From assembly GCA_036346375.1 (NCBI GenBank), contig CM070502.1:72866224-72930223 (forward strand): a stretch of 64,000 nt of DNA, given 5' to 3'. The stretch's first letter is position 1. Each line of letters starts with the position of its first letter. Below are positions 11,048-22,263 of the stretch, one piece after another. This stretch comes from Guadua angustifolia (taxonomy: Eukaryota > Streptophyta > Magnoliopsida > Poales > Poaceae). The position numbers and the translations under genes are program-made. The notes under the pieces are model-generated. The model worked only from the letters and a program-made list of their open reading frames with translations, was not told the origin of the DNA and ran no database searches.

Positions 11048-11839
11048 ATGGCGCTGTCGCCGCACCTCGATTCCATCCTCAGCTTCAGCCGCGCTGACCC
11101 GGACCAACCCACCGACGAGGACCACAGACGAGGCTCCGAGGTCGCGCCCGCGCTCGACAGCGGCGACGACGACGACGACACTAGCTTCGAGTTCGCCTTC
11201 GCGCCGCCTCTCGCGGCGGACCACTCCGGAGGCCACATCGCGCTCGCCGACGACATCTTCGCCCACGGCCGCATTCTCCCTGCCTTCGACCGCCGCCACC
11301 TCCTCGCGCCGCCCGCCGCCTCGGCCTCCACGGCGCCGCCCTCGCCCGACACCTTCTGCCCCTGGGTGCCGCGCTCCGCGCCGGGCTCGCCCGCGCGAGA
11401 CCCAACCTTCCCCAAGAGCGCCTCCACCGGGGAGGCTCGCCGCTGGCGCCTGCGCGACCTCCTGGGCGCCGCCGGCCGCTCCCACAGCGACGGAAAGGAG
11501 AAATTCGTCTTCCTGCAGCCCGCCACCGCGGCGCCGTCCAAGATGTCCCAAGGCAGCAAGATGGCAGCAACAACAACGGCGGCGGCGGCGGAAGAGAAGC
11601 AGGCCAAGAAGCCCGCTGCTCCGCAGCCGCAGCAGAAGCAGAGCACCAAGAAGAAGAAGGCCGTGACGGAGATGGACATGGCCACCGCGCACAAGCTCTT
11701 CTACGGCAAGGCCGGCGCCGGCCACAGGAAGCAGCAGCAGCAGCAGCAGCAGGCGTCGTACCTGCCCTACCGGCCGGGGATCGTCGGCTTCTTCGCCAAC
11801 GTGCACGCGCTCGGCCGATCGCACCACCACCCCTACTAG
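11048..11839 (+). CDS. DUF1645 family protein (SGL-like)
   Basis: A single-exon gene of 263 residues. The family hallmarks appear in order: FEFAF at 47-51, ADDIFAHGRILPAF at 67-80, RRWRLRDLLG with a following Ser-Asp-Gly and KFVFL near 130-155, and the C-terminal IVGFFANVHALGR followed by His/Pro residues. DUF1645 proteins are plant-specific. Rice SGL of this family affects grain length and stress tolerance, but the biochemical role is unknown. The start is the ATG in CAGCAATGGCG, the first one downstream of the TATA box in this frame, and it gives the conserved N-terminus. Low-complexity Asp, Ala, Lys and Gln runs (CAG repeats at 11732-11752) may vary in length. No signal peptide or membrane segment is visible. 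The coding GC content is very high, typical of grass intronless genes. Confidence 0.9.
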   Translation: MALSPHLDSILSFSRADPDQPTDEDHRRGSEVAPALDSGDDDDDTSFEFAFAPPLAADHSGGHIALADDIFAHGRILPAFDRRHLLAPPAASASTAPPSPDTFCPWVPRSAPGSPARDPTFPKSASTGEARRWRLRDLLGAAGRSHSDGKEKFVFLQPATAAPSKMSQGSKMAATTTAAAAEEKQAKKPAAPQPQQKQSTKKKKAVTEMDMATAHKLFYGKAGAGHRKQQQQQQQASYLPYRPGIVGFFANVHALGRSHHHPY

Positions 11840-12880
11840 CTAGCTAGACAGACCATTTCTTCTGCTGCGTTAGCTGAGATCAATTTATCGATGATTAATT
11901 GTCATTTCTCGATGATTAATTGTTCTTACTGTTCCTTCTTCACCTTTTTTCCTGGATAATTCCGGTCAACTGGCTCGTTGTAATTGCTTGCTTCGTATGC
12001 ATGCGTGTACAAAAAGGAAAAAAAAATGGCGCGATTCTTTGACTCTGAACTCGTCAATCACTAGCGACCGCATCTTATCTGTGCTGCATGTGTCTGCCAG
12101 TTGATTTGTCTCCTCGCAAATTCATTAATCCAAAGCTGGATTGGAACGCGATGGTGATCCGAGTCAAACGGGCGTTTCAGATTAGACAGATTTGTTCGGT
12201 TGCAAGATGATGGAGCAGGCCTTTATTTCATCCAAGCTCTGGGTTATTTAGCTTATGGTCTAATATTTTTTTTCATGTTTAGGTCTCATTCTAACGAAAT
12301 TATAAATATGATCTTTTTTTTTCCAACCGTAGAAGCAGCGGTATGCCGCAGTATAAATATGATCTTTTTTCAACCTGTTGCTGCCACTTACTACAGTAAA
12401 GGAGAGCCTGTTGCTCCTTCTGTGGTGAGTAAGGAGACTAGACTTGCAATTTTGTTTGATGAGAATTAAAGATGAAAAAATATACAAAGAGACAAAATAG
12501 GCCAAAGACTGCTTCATCAGCCTGCAGAAACTTCAGTGGAGCATCGCAAATTAGGCATGTGCAACGGCGCATGTAAGCGTGCAACTACTTATTTTGGACA
12601 GGTCTTTGCAATACACACGTTTTGGGTTTTACCGTGATGTAATTAATCCGCTGTTTGACCTCTGATCAGAAACAAAAGTACTCCATCATGCAAGAAGGAG
12701 TTTCTTATTAGCTTGTGAAAAGATGATCGCTTTTGTTTGGAGACTTGAAGCAGTCGTTGTGTAGTAGTATTTGACCTGAACGAGCTCTCTTCTAGAAGAT
12801 TTTGGAGTTGACCTTTGATAATAGAATGGACTTGCTCTCAGATTATCTCTTCTGCCGCTCAAAAAAATGGAGTAGCTAGG
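11840..12880. other. 3' UTR and intergenic DNA
   Basis: The 3' untranslated region of the DUF1645 gene probably ends within the first few hundred bases. A direct repeat of TATAAATATGATCTTTTTT at about 12302 and 12351 brackets a short insert and looks like a transposon scar. I see no coding signal in the rest. Confidence 0.4.
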
Positions 12881-12887
12881 ATAACAT

Positions 12888-13326
12888 GAACAAATACTAC
12901 CGTTTTTTTAAGGGGTGTTTGGGACAGTTCCAGCTCCACCAAAATCCATAGAGTTGGTAAAGCGGGGTATTTCTAGTTCCAGAAATTTAAATTTATAGAG
13001 TTTGAGCTGTAGGTACATTAAGAGTCTTTAGGTGGATCATCTTGTTTATATTTTAGACTAAAAATATAAACTTAATTCACTTTATTTTAGCCTAGAAGTT
13101 TCATATCTGAGTTAGAACTGGGATCTGAAGCTCTGCCAAACAAGGCGTAAATACGGATTAACAAATACTACTTTTTTTAAGAGGGAATAACAAATACTAC
13201 CGTTCTTCAAAGAGGGACTAACAAATACTACCTTTTTTTGAAGGAAGAGGGGTTAGCAAATACTACCTTTTTTAAAGAGGGATTAACAAATGCGACCATT
13301 TTTGAAGAGGGATTAACAAATACTAC
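12888..13326. repeat. Diverged minisatellite (about 33-bp unit)
   Basis: The unit is approximately AACAAATACTAC followed by a T-run and AAGAGGGATT. One copy lies at 12888-12912 and about six follow from 13158 to 13326. The first copy is separated from the others by an inserted MITE, so the array predates that insertion. Confidence 0.8.
12912..13147. mobile_element. MITE inside the minisatellite
   Basis: About 235 bp. It begins GGGGTGTTTGGGACAG and ends GCCAAACAAGGCG, so the ends are imperfect inverted repeats sharing GTTTGG with similar downstream words (AGTTCCAGCTCC against AGCTTCAGATCC). This terminal wording is common in grass MITEs. Superfamily and TSD are not resolved because the flanks are repetitive. 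Confidence 0.6.
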
Positions 13327-13370
13327 AGGTTCGGCCACATGACAGAGCAAGAAGGCCGGGCTTTTGATAC

Positions 13371-13426
13371 GGCCCATATTGTTAAAGGCCCGGCCCATTC
13401 TCAGTGCTTCCCCTTGCTAGGGTTTA
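13371..13426 (+). promoter_or_regulatory. Telo-box and site II promoter elements
   Basis: Two GGCCCA words (the reverse of TGGGCC, site II) lie at 13371-13376 and 13392-13397. TAGGGTTTA, a telo-box in reverse, is at 13418-13426. In plants this combination marks promoters of ribosomal-protein and snoRNA genes. It sits upstream of a short GC-rich leader and the two candidate snoRNAs, in the right order for a snoRNA host transcript. Confidence 0.6.
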
Positions 13427-13482
13427 AGGCTTTTTAAGCCGCCGCCACCAACTCCATCTCCACCACCTCTCCACGGCCGCTC

Positions 13483-13545
13483 ATGGTCGCACCGTCTCCG
13501 TCCTCGCCCTCTCGCGGCCTTCCTCCTCTTGCACTCCGCCGCAAC
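13483..13545 (+). other. Possible first exon of a host transcript
   Basis: An ATG at 13483 opens 21 codons (start MVAPSPSSPSR) ending at a good splice donor, AAC|GTACGTG, at 13545/13546. The GC content and position about 60 bp after the telo-box suit a first exon. No convincing partner exon or protein homology was found downstream, so the transcript may be a non-coding snoRNA host, or the coding part may be lost. A GA microsatellite follows at about 13576-13598. Confidence 0.35.
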
Positions 13546-13756
13546 GTACGTGTAGGCGTCGGTGCAGCGGGGGTGCGAGAGAGAGAGAGAGAGAGAGAGC
13601 TCGCCGGCCGTCGACGGCGGCCTCATCGCTCGGCGCGCCATGTAAAAGGTTGTAGCTTTCTGGCGCACGCGCTGCTGTTTACCTGCTTCTTTCTTAGCAT
13701 CATACACGCATCTTTGGTAGTAGCTAGCAGGAGGATTCTTGAGCCTTCTCTTGGAT

Positions 13757-13872
13757 CGTGCCGTGATGAATGTTTGCTTACTTCTGACACCTCTTGTATG
13801 AGAAGCGCCTTCTCCTCCTCAGGATGGGAAGCGCTTCGTTGAGCAGATTGTAGCAACTGTATCTGAGCACAC
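13757..13872 (+). ncRNA. Candidate box C/D snoRNA, copy 1
   Basis: A C box GTGATGA is at 13763-13769, a D' box CTGA at 13784-13787, a C'-like TGTATGA at 13795-13801 and a D box CTGA at 13863-13866. The bases just outside the boxes can pair (GTGC with GCAC), giving the short terminal stem expected of a box C/D snoRNA. Total length of about 110 nt is in range. Candidate guides are the 10-12 nt upstream of each CTGA, but I could not assign an rRNA target. A related copy follows 60 bp downstream. Confidence 0.5.
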
Positions 13873-13927
13873 GCACACGCATGCATCGGTAACAACAACC
13901 AGTAACAAGTATGCTAGGCTAGTAGCC

Positions 13928-14019
13928 GCAGCGGTGATGAGCATTGCTTCCTTCTGACACCTCTTGTATGAGAAGGGATCCCCCCTTCCTTGAGCAGATT
14001 AGCAAATCTCTGAGCTCCT
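13928..14019 (+). ncRNA. Candidate box C/D snoRNA, copy 2
   Basis: C box GTGATGA is at 13934-13940, D' CTGA at 13954-13957, and D CTGA at 14010-14013. The stretch from the D' box through TGTATGAGAAG is identical to copy 1, while the bases before the D box differ. A conserved framework with a changed guide is how duplicated snoRNAs usually diverge. The terminal stem is shorter (AGC with GCT). It is weaker than copy 1 and supported mainly by the duplication. Confidence 0.45.
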
Positions 14020-14847
14020 TATTTTGTTGGCATGGGTCTATCCTTATCTTGTGCCATTTTTTGTTTCTAGTTGCTTTCTATCCTTGCTTACTATATTCTT
14101 CTCTGACCTCATGCATGCGATGTGTTTTTTGAAACTTTTTTTCAGAATTTTTTGAAACTTTTCTTAATTAGATTGCACGAGAGCCCTGATTGCACAGCAG
14201 TCGTTGCCCTAATGAATGCCCGACATTGTTTTTGTTAAAGATATTTCCGGATTCCTCAATATCCATATCTTCAACAAATCTTATCGTTCCGAATGGGATT
14301 TTTTTTTCTTTGGCTATATATAGCTACTCCTTATGTACATGTAAAACATTGAACCGAAATAGTAGATTTTCATCTTCCATGGTTTTTTTTTCCGCAAAGG
14401 TTTTTCACGTAAAACTTTGTATCTCCCATCTTATGCGTGTGTGCTTTGCATCTAAACCTAACAGTTCTCCTGCAAACTGTCGCCACTAACATATGGAAAA
14501 TTTGACACTACAGTATCTGATCATATGATCGGGTATGTATGTCCCCGTGAACTGGCGACGTTTAGGCGGAGGGATCTGGCTACTGTGTGTGTAAATCATT
14601 CTCACATGTGCACTTGCGAAGGCATTGGAGAAACACGTCGTTCCAAAGATTTAGTTTCGTTTTAGTATCCATTGTAACAAGAGCGGCAGCAGTGTTCTGC
14701 TGCTATCCTTTTGTATGTAATAATATAAAGTAGGAAAGCAATCTTGGCATTGTAGTCCCAAGGTTCATATAATAAGAGCAAAAAAGAAAAAGTACAACAC
14801 AGTTTGTAATAGTGCATTATTCCGCTCACCGAACCTGAAATGGATGT
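14020..14847. other. Intergenic DNA with element relics
   Basis: Bases 14125-14180 match one arm of the fold-back MITE seen whole at 17838-18216. Bases about 14380-14480 resemble the interior and end of the short Copia LTR at 541-691. The stretch just before 14848 is the 3' untranslated region of the minus-strand gene, with ATAATATAAAG and similar AT words. No coding signal was seen. Confidence 0.45.
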
Positions 14848-17696
14848 CTATGTTCTGCACTCCAATTGTACTGCTTGTTGCTGCTGCGATTCCTTCTCAG
14901 CTTCCATCTTTCTGAATGATGTGGAGCTTATCTTGTTCCCTGTAGACTTATCTGGCACCAGTTCCACCACTTCAATCTACAATGTTAAAAACAGAACAAA
15001 AGGAACAGGTGAAGAGCAAGATCAAAACTTACCTAAAATGGATAATTTGTGATCTTCCCAAAAAAAAAACCGGACTTGCAACTTGCAAACAGACCTCCAG
15101 TTGTGTGAGGCATCTCTCTGCCCTCTTCCTGTTGACAGCAAGCCCTCCTGGCAATGTCTCCTTGCTGCTCCAAGAATTGCACACAAACAGCATTAGTTAA
15201 AGACTTCTTTGCATTCACTTATGCTTCGGTCAGTCGTATTAAGAGTACTGTCAGAAAAAGGAAAAGAAAAAAGAAAGCATATAGGGGTACTGTAGTACAG
15301 AGAAGCCTAACCTGACAATGATTGCCTCCAGAGCTCCATCGGTAATGGATGGGCCATAGGGGTCCACGATTGGCTCGACATGAACCTCGAGATCAGGCTT
15401 GATGGACTGGAAATGGACATAGCAAGTGCAGGGAAACAAGTATGGCCTCGTGTAGCATAAATAAGATGATGTATCCTTGACCATGTAAGATGTTACAGAT
15501 TGTTGATACTAACTATGAAAATGCCTTGACCATGTAAGATGTTACAGATTGTTGATACTAACTACGAAAATGCCTTGACCATGTAAGATGTTACAGATTG
15601 TTGATACTAACTATGAAAATGCTTTTACTTGGGTTTTGATATTCGCAGTCTCAGGGTGTGTCTACTGATCTACATATAATTAGGGAATTACATAAAGAAA
15701 CTTCATTTGTAAAATGCCTAAACCAACCAACAAAAGAAATGTTTACTGGATTGGGTGGATACCTTAATATAATCCTTGACATTTTCCATTCGCTTCTCGA
15801 TTGGTTGTATCAGGTAAGCATACTGCAACCAAGCAGTCAAAAGCAAAAGATGCACATCAGATATATATAATCATAGTAAATTTAGATTCTTGAAGGGAAT
15901 AAGCAGTTCAACTAGATGATTAAACCCTACAAAAGATATCTCAGGTACCCATGGAATTTGAACCCCTGCCCACATTCAATAAACTTGTATGACTGTGCTG
16001 AAGAGTGCTTGTCAACAGAATCGCTCACCTACTTATTAGTTTCTGTGTTTATTTGATACTGACATGCTTAAGTATTCGACACCAACATCTTCCTGTAGTG
16101 TTGCCGTGCACTGGAGTACCGGACAGCCCACCTTTAGTTTTATATTGATCTTTCCGGCAAAAGACATTACTTATTGGCATTTTGACATTGGCATGTGTTT
16201 AGACTTGAGTAACACTTAGGCACTCAAATGGCGATTTTTTAAAAAATAATACATTCTAAAATAATTTTACAAAAATAATATGTTGAAAAAAATTACAAAA
16301 ATACACCTATATCGTCATTTCAATTGGCGACAGAAGACCTATCGCCAAGTGAATTGGTGACAAGATTTTGTTGCTATTTTATTTGGCGACAGAAAGCTCA
16401 GTCTTGTCAGCCAAATGAATCCTTGACAAAATAATCTGTCGGCCAATCCGCGATAAAATAAACATATGTCGCTATTTCAATTAGTGAAACGATAGAGCTT
16501 TGTCGCCAAATGAAACGGTGACAGAGATATATTTTTGTAATTTTTTGGTGCATTATTTTTGTAAAATTATTTAAAAATTGTATTATTCTAAAAAACTTCC
16601 TCGAATGGCATTGTCCAAAGTGTTTTCTTTTCTTTCCATCTCTTTGACGAAGAACGAATGGCACGTATCATAGAACTACCTCTCAATAGATATTCATTCG
16701 ATAAACCATCAGTAATTTGGTACGAGTTGAGCAGCTGCATTCCGTAATTGTCTAGAAGAGACATGCAGATGTTTGAGCAGCTAGTTTGTTTGGTATGAGT
16801 TGAGACGTCTCACGTCTAAAACTTTAGTTGATGTGGCGGTTGCATCAGCTGCAGCAACAGTACTAGCTAGAATTGAGTTTTACTGAGCGGTGATTCTATG
16901 TTTTTCTTTTTTACAGTTACACAAATATTAAAGCACGAGTGAAAGGTAGATAGTGATTACTTATCCTCGTTTGCTTTAAGATTTGTGTACCTTGTATTAG
17001 GAAGAGAACATTGAAGAACTGCTCTGAGTTTTATCAGTCGAACCAACGAGACAGACGGATCAAAAGGAGGAGGCGACAGGCTGGAAGAAGAAGAAGACCT
17101 GTTTCTTGGTGAGCATCGGACCGTCGCAGATGCCGACGACGATCCTCTTCCTCGCGAACTCCGCCGCCGCCTGCCACGGTTCACGAGAAAACGAACATAT
17201 TGTCCCACCAGGGCAAAGACAAGAAAGAGGAGGCATTAATAAGGCAGAGAAACTGACATCAACCTAGAAAATGTTCTTAGATCGGTGTCAGAACGAAACA
17301 ACCAATTGAAGCACTATACAGTGACGCAACAAGGAAGCCAAGGCTATGAATCGATGGAATGAATACTCACGGAGCCTACTTGCTACATGGATTGGATGGC
17401 GACAGTAACATGAGAGGCGAAGCTAGAAGAGAAGCCAAGATCAGAGGACCGCGTGGTATGTACGTACGTACCTTCAAGAAGAGATGGTGGCCCTGGTGCA
17501 GCCGATCAAAGGTGCCGCCGATGACGACGGCCGCGTAGGCGGCCGGTTCCCACCCCTTGAGCTCGCCGGGATCACCATCTTCTAAGCCTGCTGGCACGGT
17601 GTTGCTCCCATTGGAAGCTTTAACCGTGGCCATGGCGCCGCCGCCGGCGATGGCTTCCTCTCCTCCTCCACTGGATGCTGCTTCCATGACCACCAT
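14848..17696 (-). CDS. COAD: Phosphopantetheine adenylyltransferase (CoA synthesis)
   Basis: Encodes 216 residues in six exons: 17696-17472, 17170-17099, 15822-15763, 15406-15312, 15164-15095 and 14976-14848. All introns are GT-AG, and the phases join without a break. The enzyme transfers AMP from ATP to 4'-phosphopantetheine to make dephospho-CoA, the penultimate CoA step. The nucleotidyltransferase motif GGTFDRLHQGHH lies at about 60-71 and ISSTSFRK at 190-197. Other conserved parts are GICDGPML, IQPIEKRM, VDPYGPS and LPGGLAVNRKRAE. The eukaryotic monofunctional form is like Arabidopsis COAD, with a longer low-complexity N-terminus here. The first ATG (17696) was chosen, with 17687 or 17632 as alternatives. 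No transit peptide is evident, which suits a cytosolic enzyme. Intron 2 is 1.3 kb and holds a MITE, and intron 3 holds a 49-bp tandem repeat. Confidence 0.92.
15476..15622. repeat. 49-bp tandem repeat, three copies
   Basis: Three near-identical units of about 49 bp, each containing TTGACCATGTAAGATGTTAC and TTGATACTAACTA, lie within intron 3 of the CoA gene. Only one or two bases differ between units, so the expansion is recent. Confidence 0.9.
16230..16610. mobile_element. MITE-like insertion in an intron
   Basis: AT-rich terminal arms near 16237-16290 and 16545-16600 are imperfect inverted repeats (ACAAAAATAAT with ATTATTTTTGT, and TTCTAAAATAATT in one arm). The interior repeats the word TGTCGCCAAATGAA and variants in both orientations. 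It lies in intron 2 of the CoA gene, on the side of exon 3. Superfamily and TSD were not resolved. Confidence 0.5.
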
Positions 17697-17837
17697 GGCA
17701 CGCACCGGCCTCGGCGCAGTGAGTCGGGCGTGGAGGCAACAGCGGTGGCGTGGGAGGGAGCAACTCAACTCTGTATTAGGGAGCTGCAAGTTTGAACAGG
17801 ACACCAAAACCACCAGGAGAGGAGGGCTTGTGTTAGG

Positions 17838-18216
17838 GAGGGCATATCCTGTGCAATCAGGCTTTTGATGCAATCACCGTGCAATCCAACTAAGAAAAGT
17901 TTCAAAAAATTCTGAAAAAAATCATGGATGTACATCTCATCTTACCCCATCTACATATAAAATTTTATGATCAAATTCGTCCTATGCTAAAAGTTACAAA
18001 AAAGACAAATTTGGAGTGCATTTGAAGTATTCAAGTTTGTCAAAATTTGTCTTTTTTATTACTCTTAACATAGGACGAATTTGATTATGAAATTTTATAT
18101 GTAGATGGGATAAGATGAGATGTACATCCATGATTTTTTTCAGAATTTTTTGAAACTTTTCTTAAATGGATTGCACGGTGATTGCACCAAAAACCTGATT
18201 GCACTGGATATGCCCC
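17838..18216. mobile_element. Fold-back MITE, Mutator type
   Basis: The two halves are reverse complements over nearly the whole 379 bp, ending in GGGCATATCC with GTGCAATCAGG just inside. The direct repeat TTGTGTTAGG flanks it at 17828-17837 and 18217-18226. A 9-10 bp TSD is diagnostic of Mutator-like elements. It sits about 140 bp upstream of the CoA gene start codon, in the likely promoter or leader. Confidence 0.8.
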
Positions 18217-18787
18217 TTGTGTTAGGTGGGTTTGTTTGGTGGTGCAGGCTCACCGTTTTGTCATATACTGCTACAAGCACTAAGAAGGATATACACATAT
18301 TGCTGATGTGCAGACAGAGAATATGACAAAGGTAGTAGTATTGAGATTTCATATGAGATCAGATCATCATCAGCAACATGCTGTTCCCATTCTGTCGACA
18401 GGCAGGCAGGATGGGGATCCCCGCCGTGCTCATGCCTGCTGCTAGTCACCGAACAGGTAAAGCACAGCGGCTTCAAACATCAGGCCAGCTGAAGAAACTC
18501 GACAACAGATTACACTTCGATACAACCTAGGCTGCAAATTACTACTCCCACTTTCTATCCCGGAGAAATATTTATTGTTGGAACTGATAAAAGAAACAGG
18601 TGTTTCGCAGCCTCCATCCTTCAAGATTTTCTTTTTCCACCGAGTACTATGTACATCCTTCAGGCTTCAGCAAGTTCAAGTGAGCAGATATTCCATGGAT
18701 CAAATCTCTAATGGTAACAAACAATACCTACAGCTAGAAAAAAAAAACAAAAAAGGTTTTTCAACTGCCTTGTTAGTCGAAGACTGG

Positions 18788-21700
18788 TCACACACTAGCT
18801 GGGGAGCAAATCTTCAGAAAGCAAATCTTCAGAAACTCGTCGATCTTGGCTGAGTACAGATCAGGGAAACTCCTGTAGTGGTCCACATGTGGCGATGAGA
18901 CAAAATCGTGGGCAAGTACAGTCCGCCCTAATGATTTCTGCATGGCGATGAAGCTCTCTACACATTCGACGGGTATTACTCTATCGGCTGAGCTGTACAG
19001 ATAAAACTGGGGGCAGGGAGGCTGCTTCTCTGAAAGAACAGAGAGAATCTTGTGTAGTCTTCTGAAAGATGACCAGCAAGGGGCAAAAAAAGAAAATCAG
19101 GTAACAAAGAACCACCAGATGCATTTCTATGGTAAATGTGTTGGGAAATTAAAACTGATCGTTTTGAAATCTACAAGAAAAGGATTTAAGCTGAATCAAC
19201 AATGACTAGACGAAATGACATGCCTCAAAAAAATGAACATAGTCAGTCACAGTAATCATGAGCTAGTTTACCATGTAACTATGATGACATGGAGAACTAT
19301 TGTCATGGTAATCTTCCATGTCAATGCAATTTGCACACAAGATATATATACTGGCATGGTGAGCCATCATAGTTTACTACGCCAAACAGGTCATAACTAC
19401 ATTGTAAACATGAGAATATTCAAGATCCATTTGAAAAGGAAATCTAGAAATGAAAGTAGACTCTGGTTTCTATGAGCTTAGATAGTATTAGATAAATCTC
19501 ATTAAATGCATGTGATGAAAATTCAAAATATTGCATTTATGCATTTCCCTCCAGATAATCTAAGTTTCAGGATGTATGAGGAAATACTTGGCAAGAGGTA
19601 ATAATATAGCCTTACTTTCCTTACAGTGAATATGCTACCGCATTTCCTTTATGTATTTTAGATAGCACTGTGAAATGGAGTGCTTCAAGTCTAGAACGTC
19701 AAGGCTAAACAGAATAACCATGGTTATTTCAATGTATACACCTTGATTAGTTTTACTAGGTAGAAAGATGTGAGCTGTCAATACCTCATAACCAGAGCAA
19801 TAATTAATAATGGTGAATGGACTTACTGGTTTACGTCAGGCAGGTGAAGGACAATCTCAAAAAATTTCTGTAGAGTTGACAGAAGAAAAGTTTCACCCCA
19901 TGATGGCCTCGACACATCAGAGCTAACTTTGTTAAAGGTGCCATTCAAAGTAGATCCATGAGGAGATTCAGCTGAAGGTCCTGTCAAGGAACTGTTTTTC
20001 TTCAACATGGCAGCAGAGAACCCAGCAGCCCAGACCTGTGTTTAGCGTATATATGAGAAACTCCCAAGTATACAAGTTCGTTTGCATGGAAGATGAAGTA
20101 CAAACCATTCTATGTACAAATAATGGGTTACGATACTGAAATGTCCAAGATAAAAGTTTCCCACAAGCTAAAACGGAAGGAGGACATTGCAGCATTTACC
20201 ATGACCAGTTAAGAGCTTCTAAGTATTCAAGTTTCAGTAAAAAAAAAAGTCAGACAAAAGCAAACCTCTGGTCTTATCTCAAGTACTGGTGCAGAGTCTA
20301 CAATACATCCCCTTATCCTCTCAATTAGATCAGTCCTTGATTGTAAATTCTCAAGTACCGCACCATACCTGGAAAGAAATTAAAATCAATGGCCTTATAT
20401 ACACAGTTAAGTAAAAGGCATGGACACAGATTATAGATATTGAAGAATCAATTAAGAGCTCCAGTTGCACTAGGGTTTTGAGTTTGATGGAAATGAAAAA
20501 ACTATCCTTAACTACAGGCAACGAATTTTCGCTCGAAACTATTGGACAAGAAGCTAGATGGACAAGATACCCAAAAATAAACTCCATTGCCAAAGCATTT
20601 TTCTCAATTAGGTGGCACCAAACAGAACAACAACAATCAAATCAATCATGAATGTAGTTCAGGGCCATATGTCAGCGACCACAACGCCGTTGCTCCAGGC
20701 CTGATCACTATAAGGAAAGCATGAAGACAGAAACAATGTGAAACATCACCAATATAAAGGTGACTTAACACACAACACCAAGGTCATGCTGTTCTCCATT
20801 CTCCGCTCTGTTTATCGAACCTACTCGTCCACGGATTCACCAACAGTATACACGATTTGTTCTTCAACAAATTACCTGAATCCAACTATTTGTGCTCACT
20901 TTCTCCACTTCTCCTAAATCTTGACCACTGGAAAGTGGAAACACATGCATTGGAGGATGTTGTGTAGCAGGTACAATAGAGAACCACAAGGAGGTTCAAT
21001 TATACACACTAAACAGGCAATTAGGAGGTTCTGCAAAGCATGCTGGCACAACCATTTGGTTTCCCAACTAGCAACGGATCCTGTACCGCTGTACCACCAA
21101 ATGATTCTCCTTTCCTAACCCGTGATCTCTTCAGATAATGGCACACCTACTCAATCAAGAAATCGCGTTTTATCCACCAACCTCATGTAGCAAACCAAAA
21201 AAATGTCACAACAAAAACATGCGGCACCAAATGCAAGCGCCCCCATGTCAGCGTGGAATCTAAGGAGCAACCCATTCATACGTAACTACACCGCGTAATC
21301 AACTTATTATCCGGTTTAAACCACCCCAATTTCTACCGAGGGAAAACTATCACACAAGGAACTGGATTAAATTATTGAAGTGCTTAAAGAGAAGCGAGGA
21401 AGGAACGGGAGAAATGAGGATTTGGTTTCCGTACGCGAGCCATCCGGTGTTGCTGAACGTGTGGAAGAGAAGCGTGCGGCGGCTGTCGGCGTCGCACCAG
21501 GCGGCGATCTCGACGGCGAGGTCGGCGACCCTGCGCTCGACGCGGCGGCCGAGGTCGAGCCCCATGAGCTCGCGCATAGGCACGACGAACCGCACCGCAC
21601 CGACCCCGCGCTCGCGGTAGAGGTCCGCGTACCTCCGCAGGTGCTTCTGCCGCGCGCCGAGCCAGCCGAGCAGCACCACCAGCGTGGGGCCCTCGATGGC

Positions 21701-21982
21701 CCCGCGGGCGCCGCCGGCGCCGAGCGGCGAGGCGGAGTCCGGCGGGGGCGGGTCCCACTGAAGGAAGGGCTCGGAGTCCGGCGGGAGGAGGTTGAAGGGT
21801 ACGGGGGCGTGCGGGGAGGAGGAGGGGAGGGAGAGGGAGGAGAAGGAGGCGCGGCCTCGGAGGGACGGGCGGTGATGCGGGTTGCGGGGGAAGGAGAGGG
21901 AGGAGGCGACGTAGGCGTGGTGGAAGGCGGCGCGGCGGTGCGCGGCGGCGACGGCAAGGAGGCGGACGGAGGAAGCCGACAT
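18788..21982 (-). CDS. DUF829 / TMEM53-like alpha/beta hydrolase
   Basis: Encodes 377 residues in four exons: 21982-21435, 20368-20266, 20035-19827 and 19061-18788. All introns are GT-AG. After a Ser/Arg/Pro-rich N-terminus that could be an organelle-targeting sequence, the DUF829 core begins with VVLLGWLGARQKHLRRYADLY near 103-123. The nucleophile-elbow-like HTFSNTGW puts Ser at about 177. SADRVIP gives a candidate Asp at 313 and SPHVDHYRS a candidate His at 345, completing a possible Ser-Asp-His triad. Substrate and pathway are unknown for plant members. The gene is divergent from nothing nearby and lies 1.1 kb downstream of the CoA gene promoter. The last codons contain a 15-bp tandem duplication (KICFLKIC), so the very C-terminus is variable. 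Confidence 0.88.
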
Positions 21983-22131
21983 GGTTGACGGAGGAGCCGG
22001 GGGTGGCGGAGCGATGGGGAAAGGAGAACCGTACGATTTTATGGCATGTGCTCTTGGCGGTGGACTTCACTGACGTGTGGGGACCGGACGTGTGAGGGTG
22101 GGACCGGGGTTGTCAGCCTCAGTGGCTACCG

Positions 22132-22139
22132 CCACGTGG
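22132..22139. promoter_or_regulatory. G-box CCACGTGG
   Basis: A palindromic CCACGTGG lies about 150 bp upstream of the hydrolase start codon. Plant bZIP and bHLH factors bind this core. Function here is inferred from sequence and position only. Confidence 0.4.
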
Positions 22140-22263
22140 AACTACTGAGGGGTAGGGGGAAAATGGGCACACATATGTAGCTGAACTGTTGCACCGGAGT
22201 TATTTTTATTACAGTAGAGTTGCTTATTTATTAGACTAATGTTGTGGCAATGGTTTCTTTGTT

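Noticed and set aside
10922..11830. Antisense open frames of 130-300 codons over the DUF1645 gene
   Set aside because: Low-complexity, Arg/Gly-rich translations without motifs. The plus frame holds all conserved DUF1645 blocks.
14190..14500. Third snoRNA copy downstream of the pair
   Set aside because: AATGAATG at 14211 lacks the C-box consensus and no CTGA lies at a suitable distance.
15900..16010. Possible tRNA-derived SINE (GGTTCAAATTCC B-box-like word, minus strand)
   Set aside because: No matching A box at the right distance, no poly-A or TSD was seen, and the word alone is weak.
21380..21988. Long plus-strand and alternative minus-strand open frames opposite the hydrolase first exon
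   Set aside because: They are mirror frames of a GC-rich exon. Only the minus frame joined to exons 2-4 shows DUF829 conservation.
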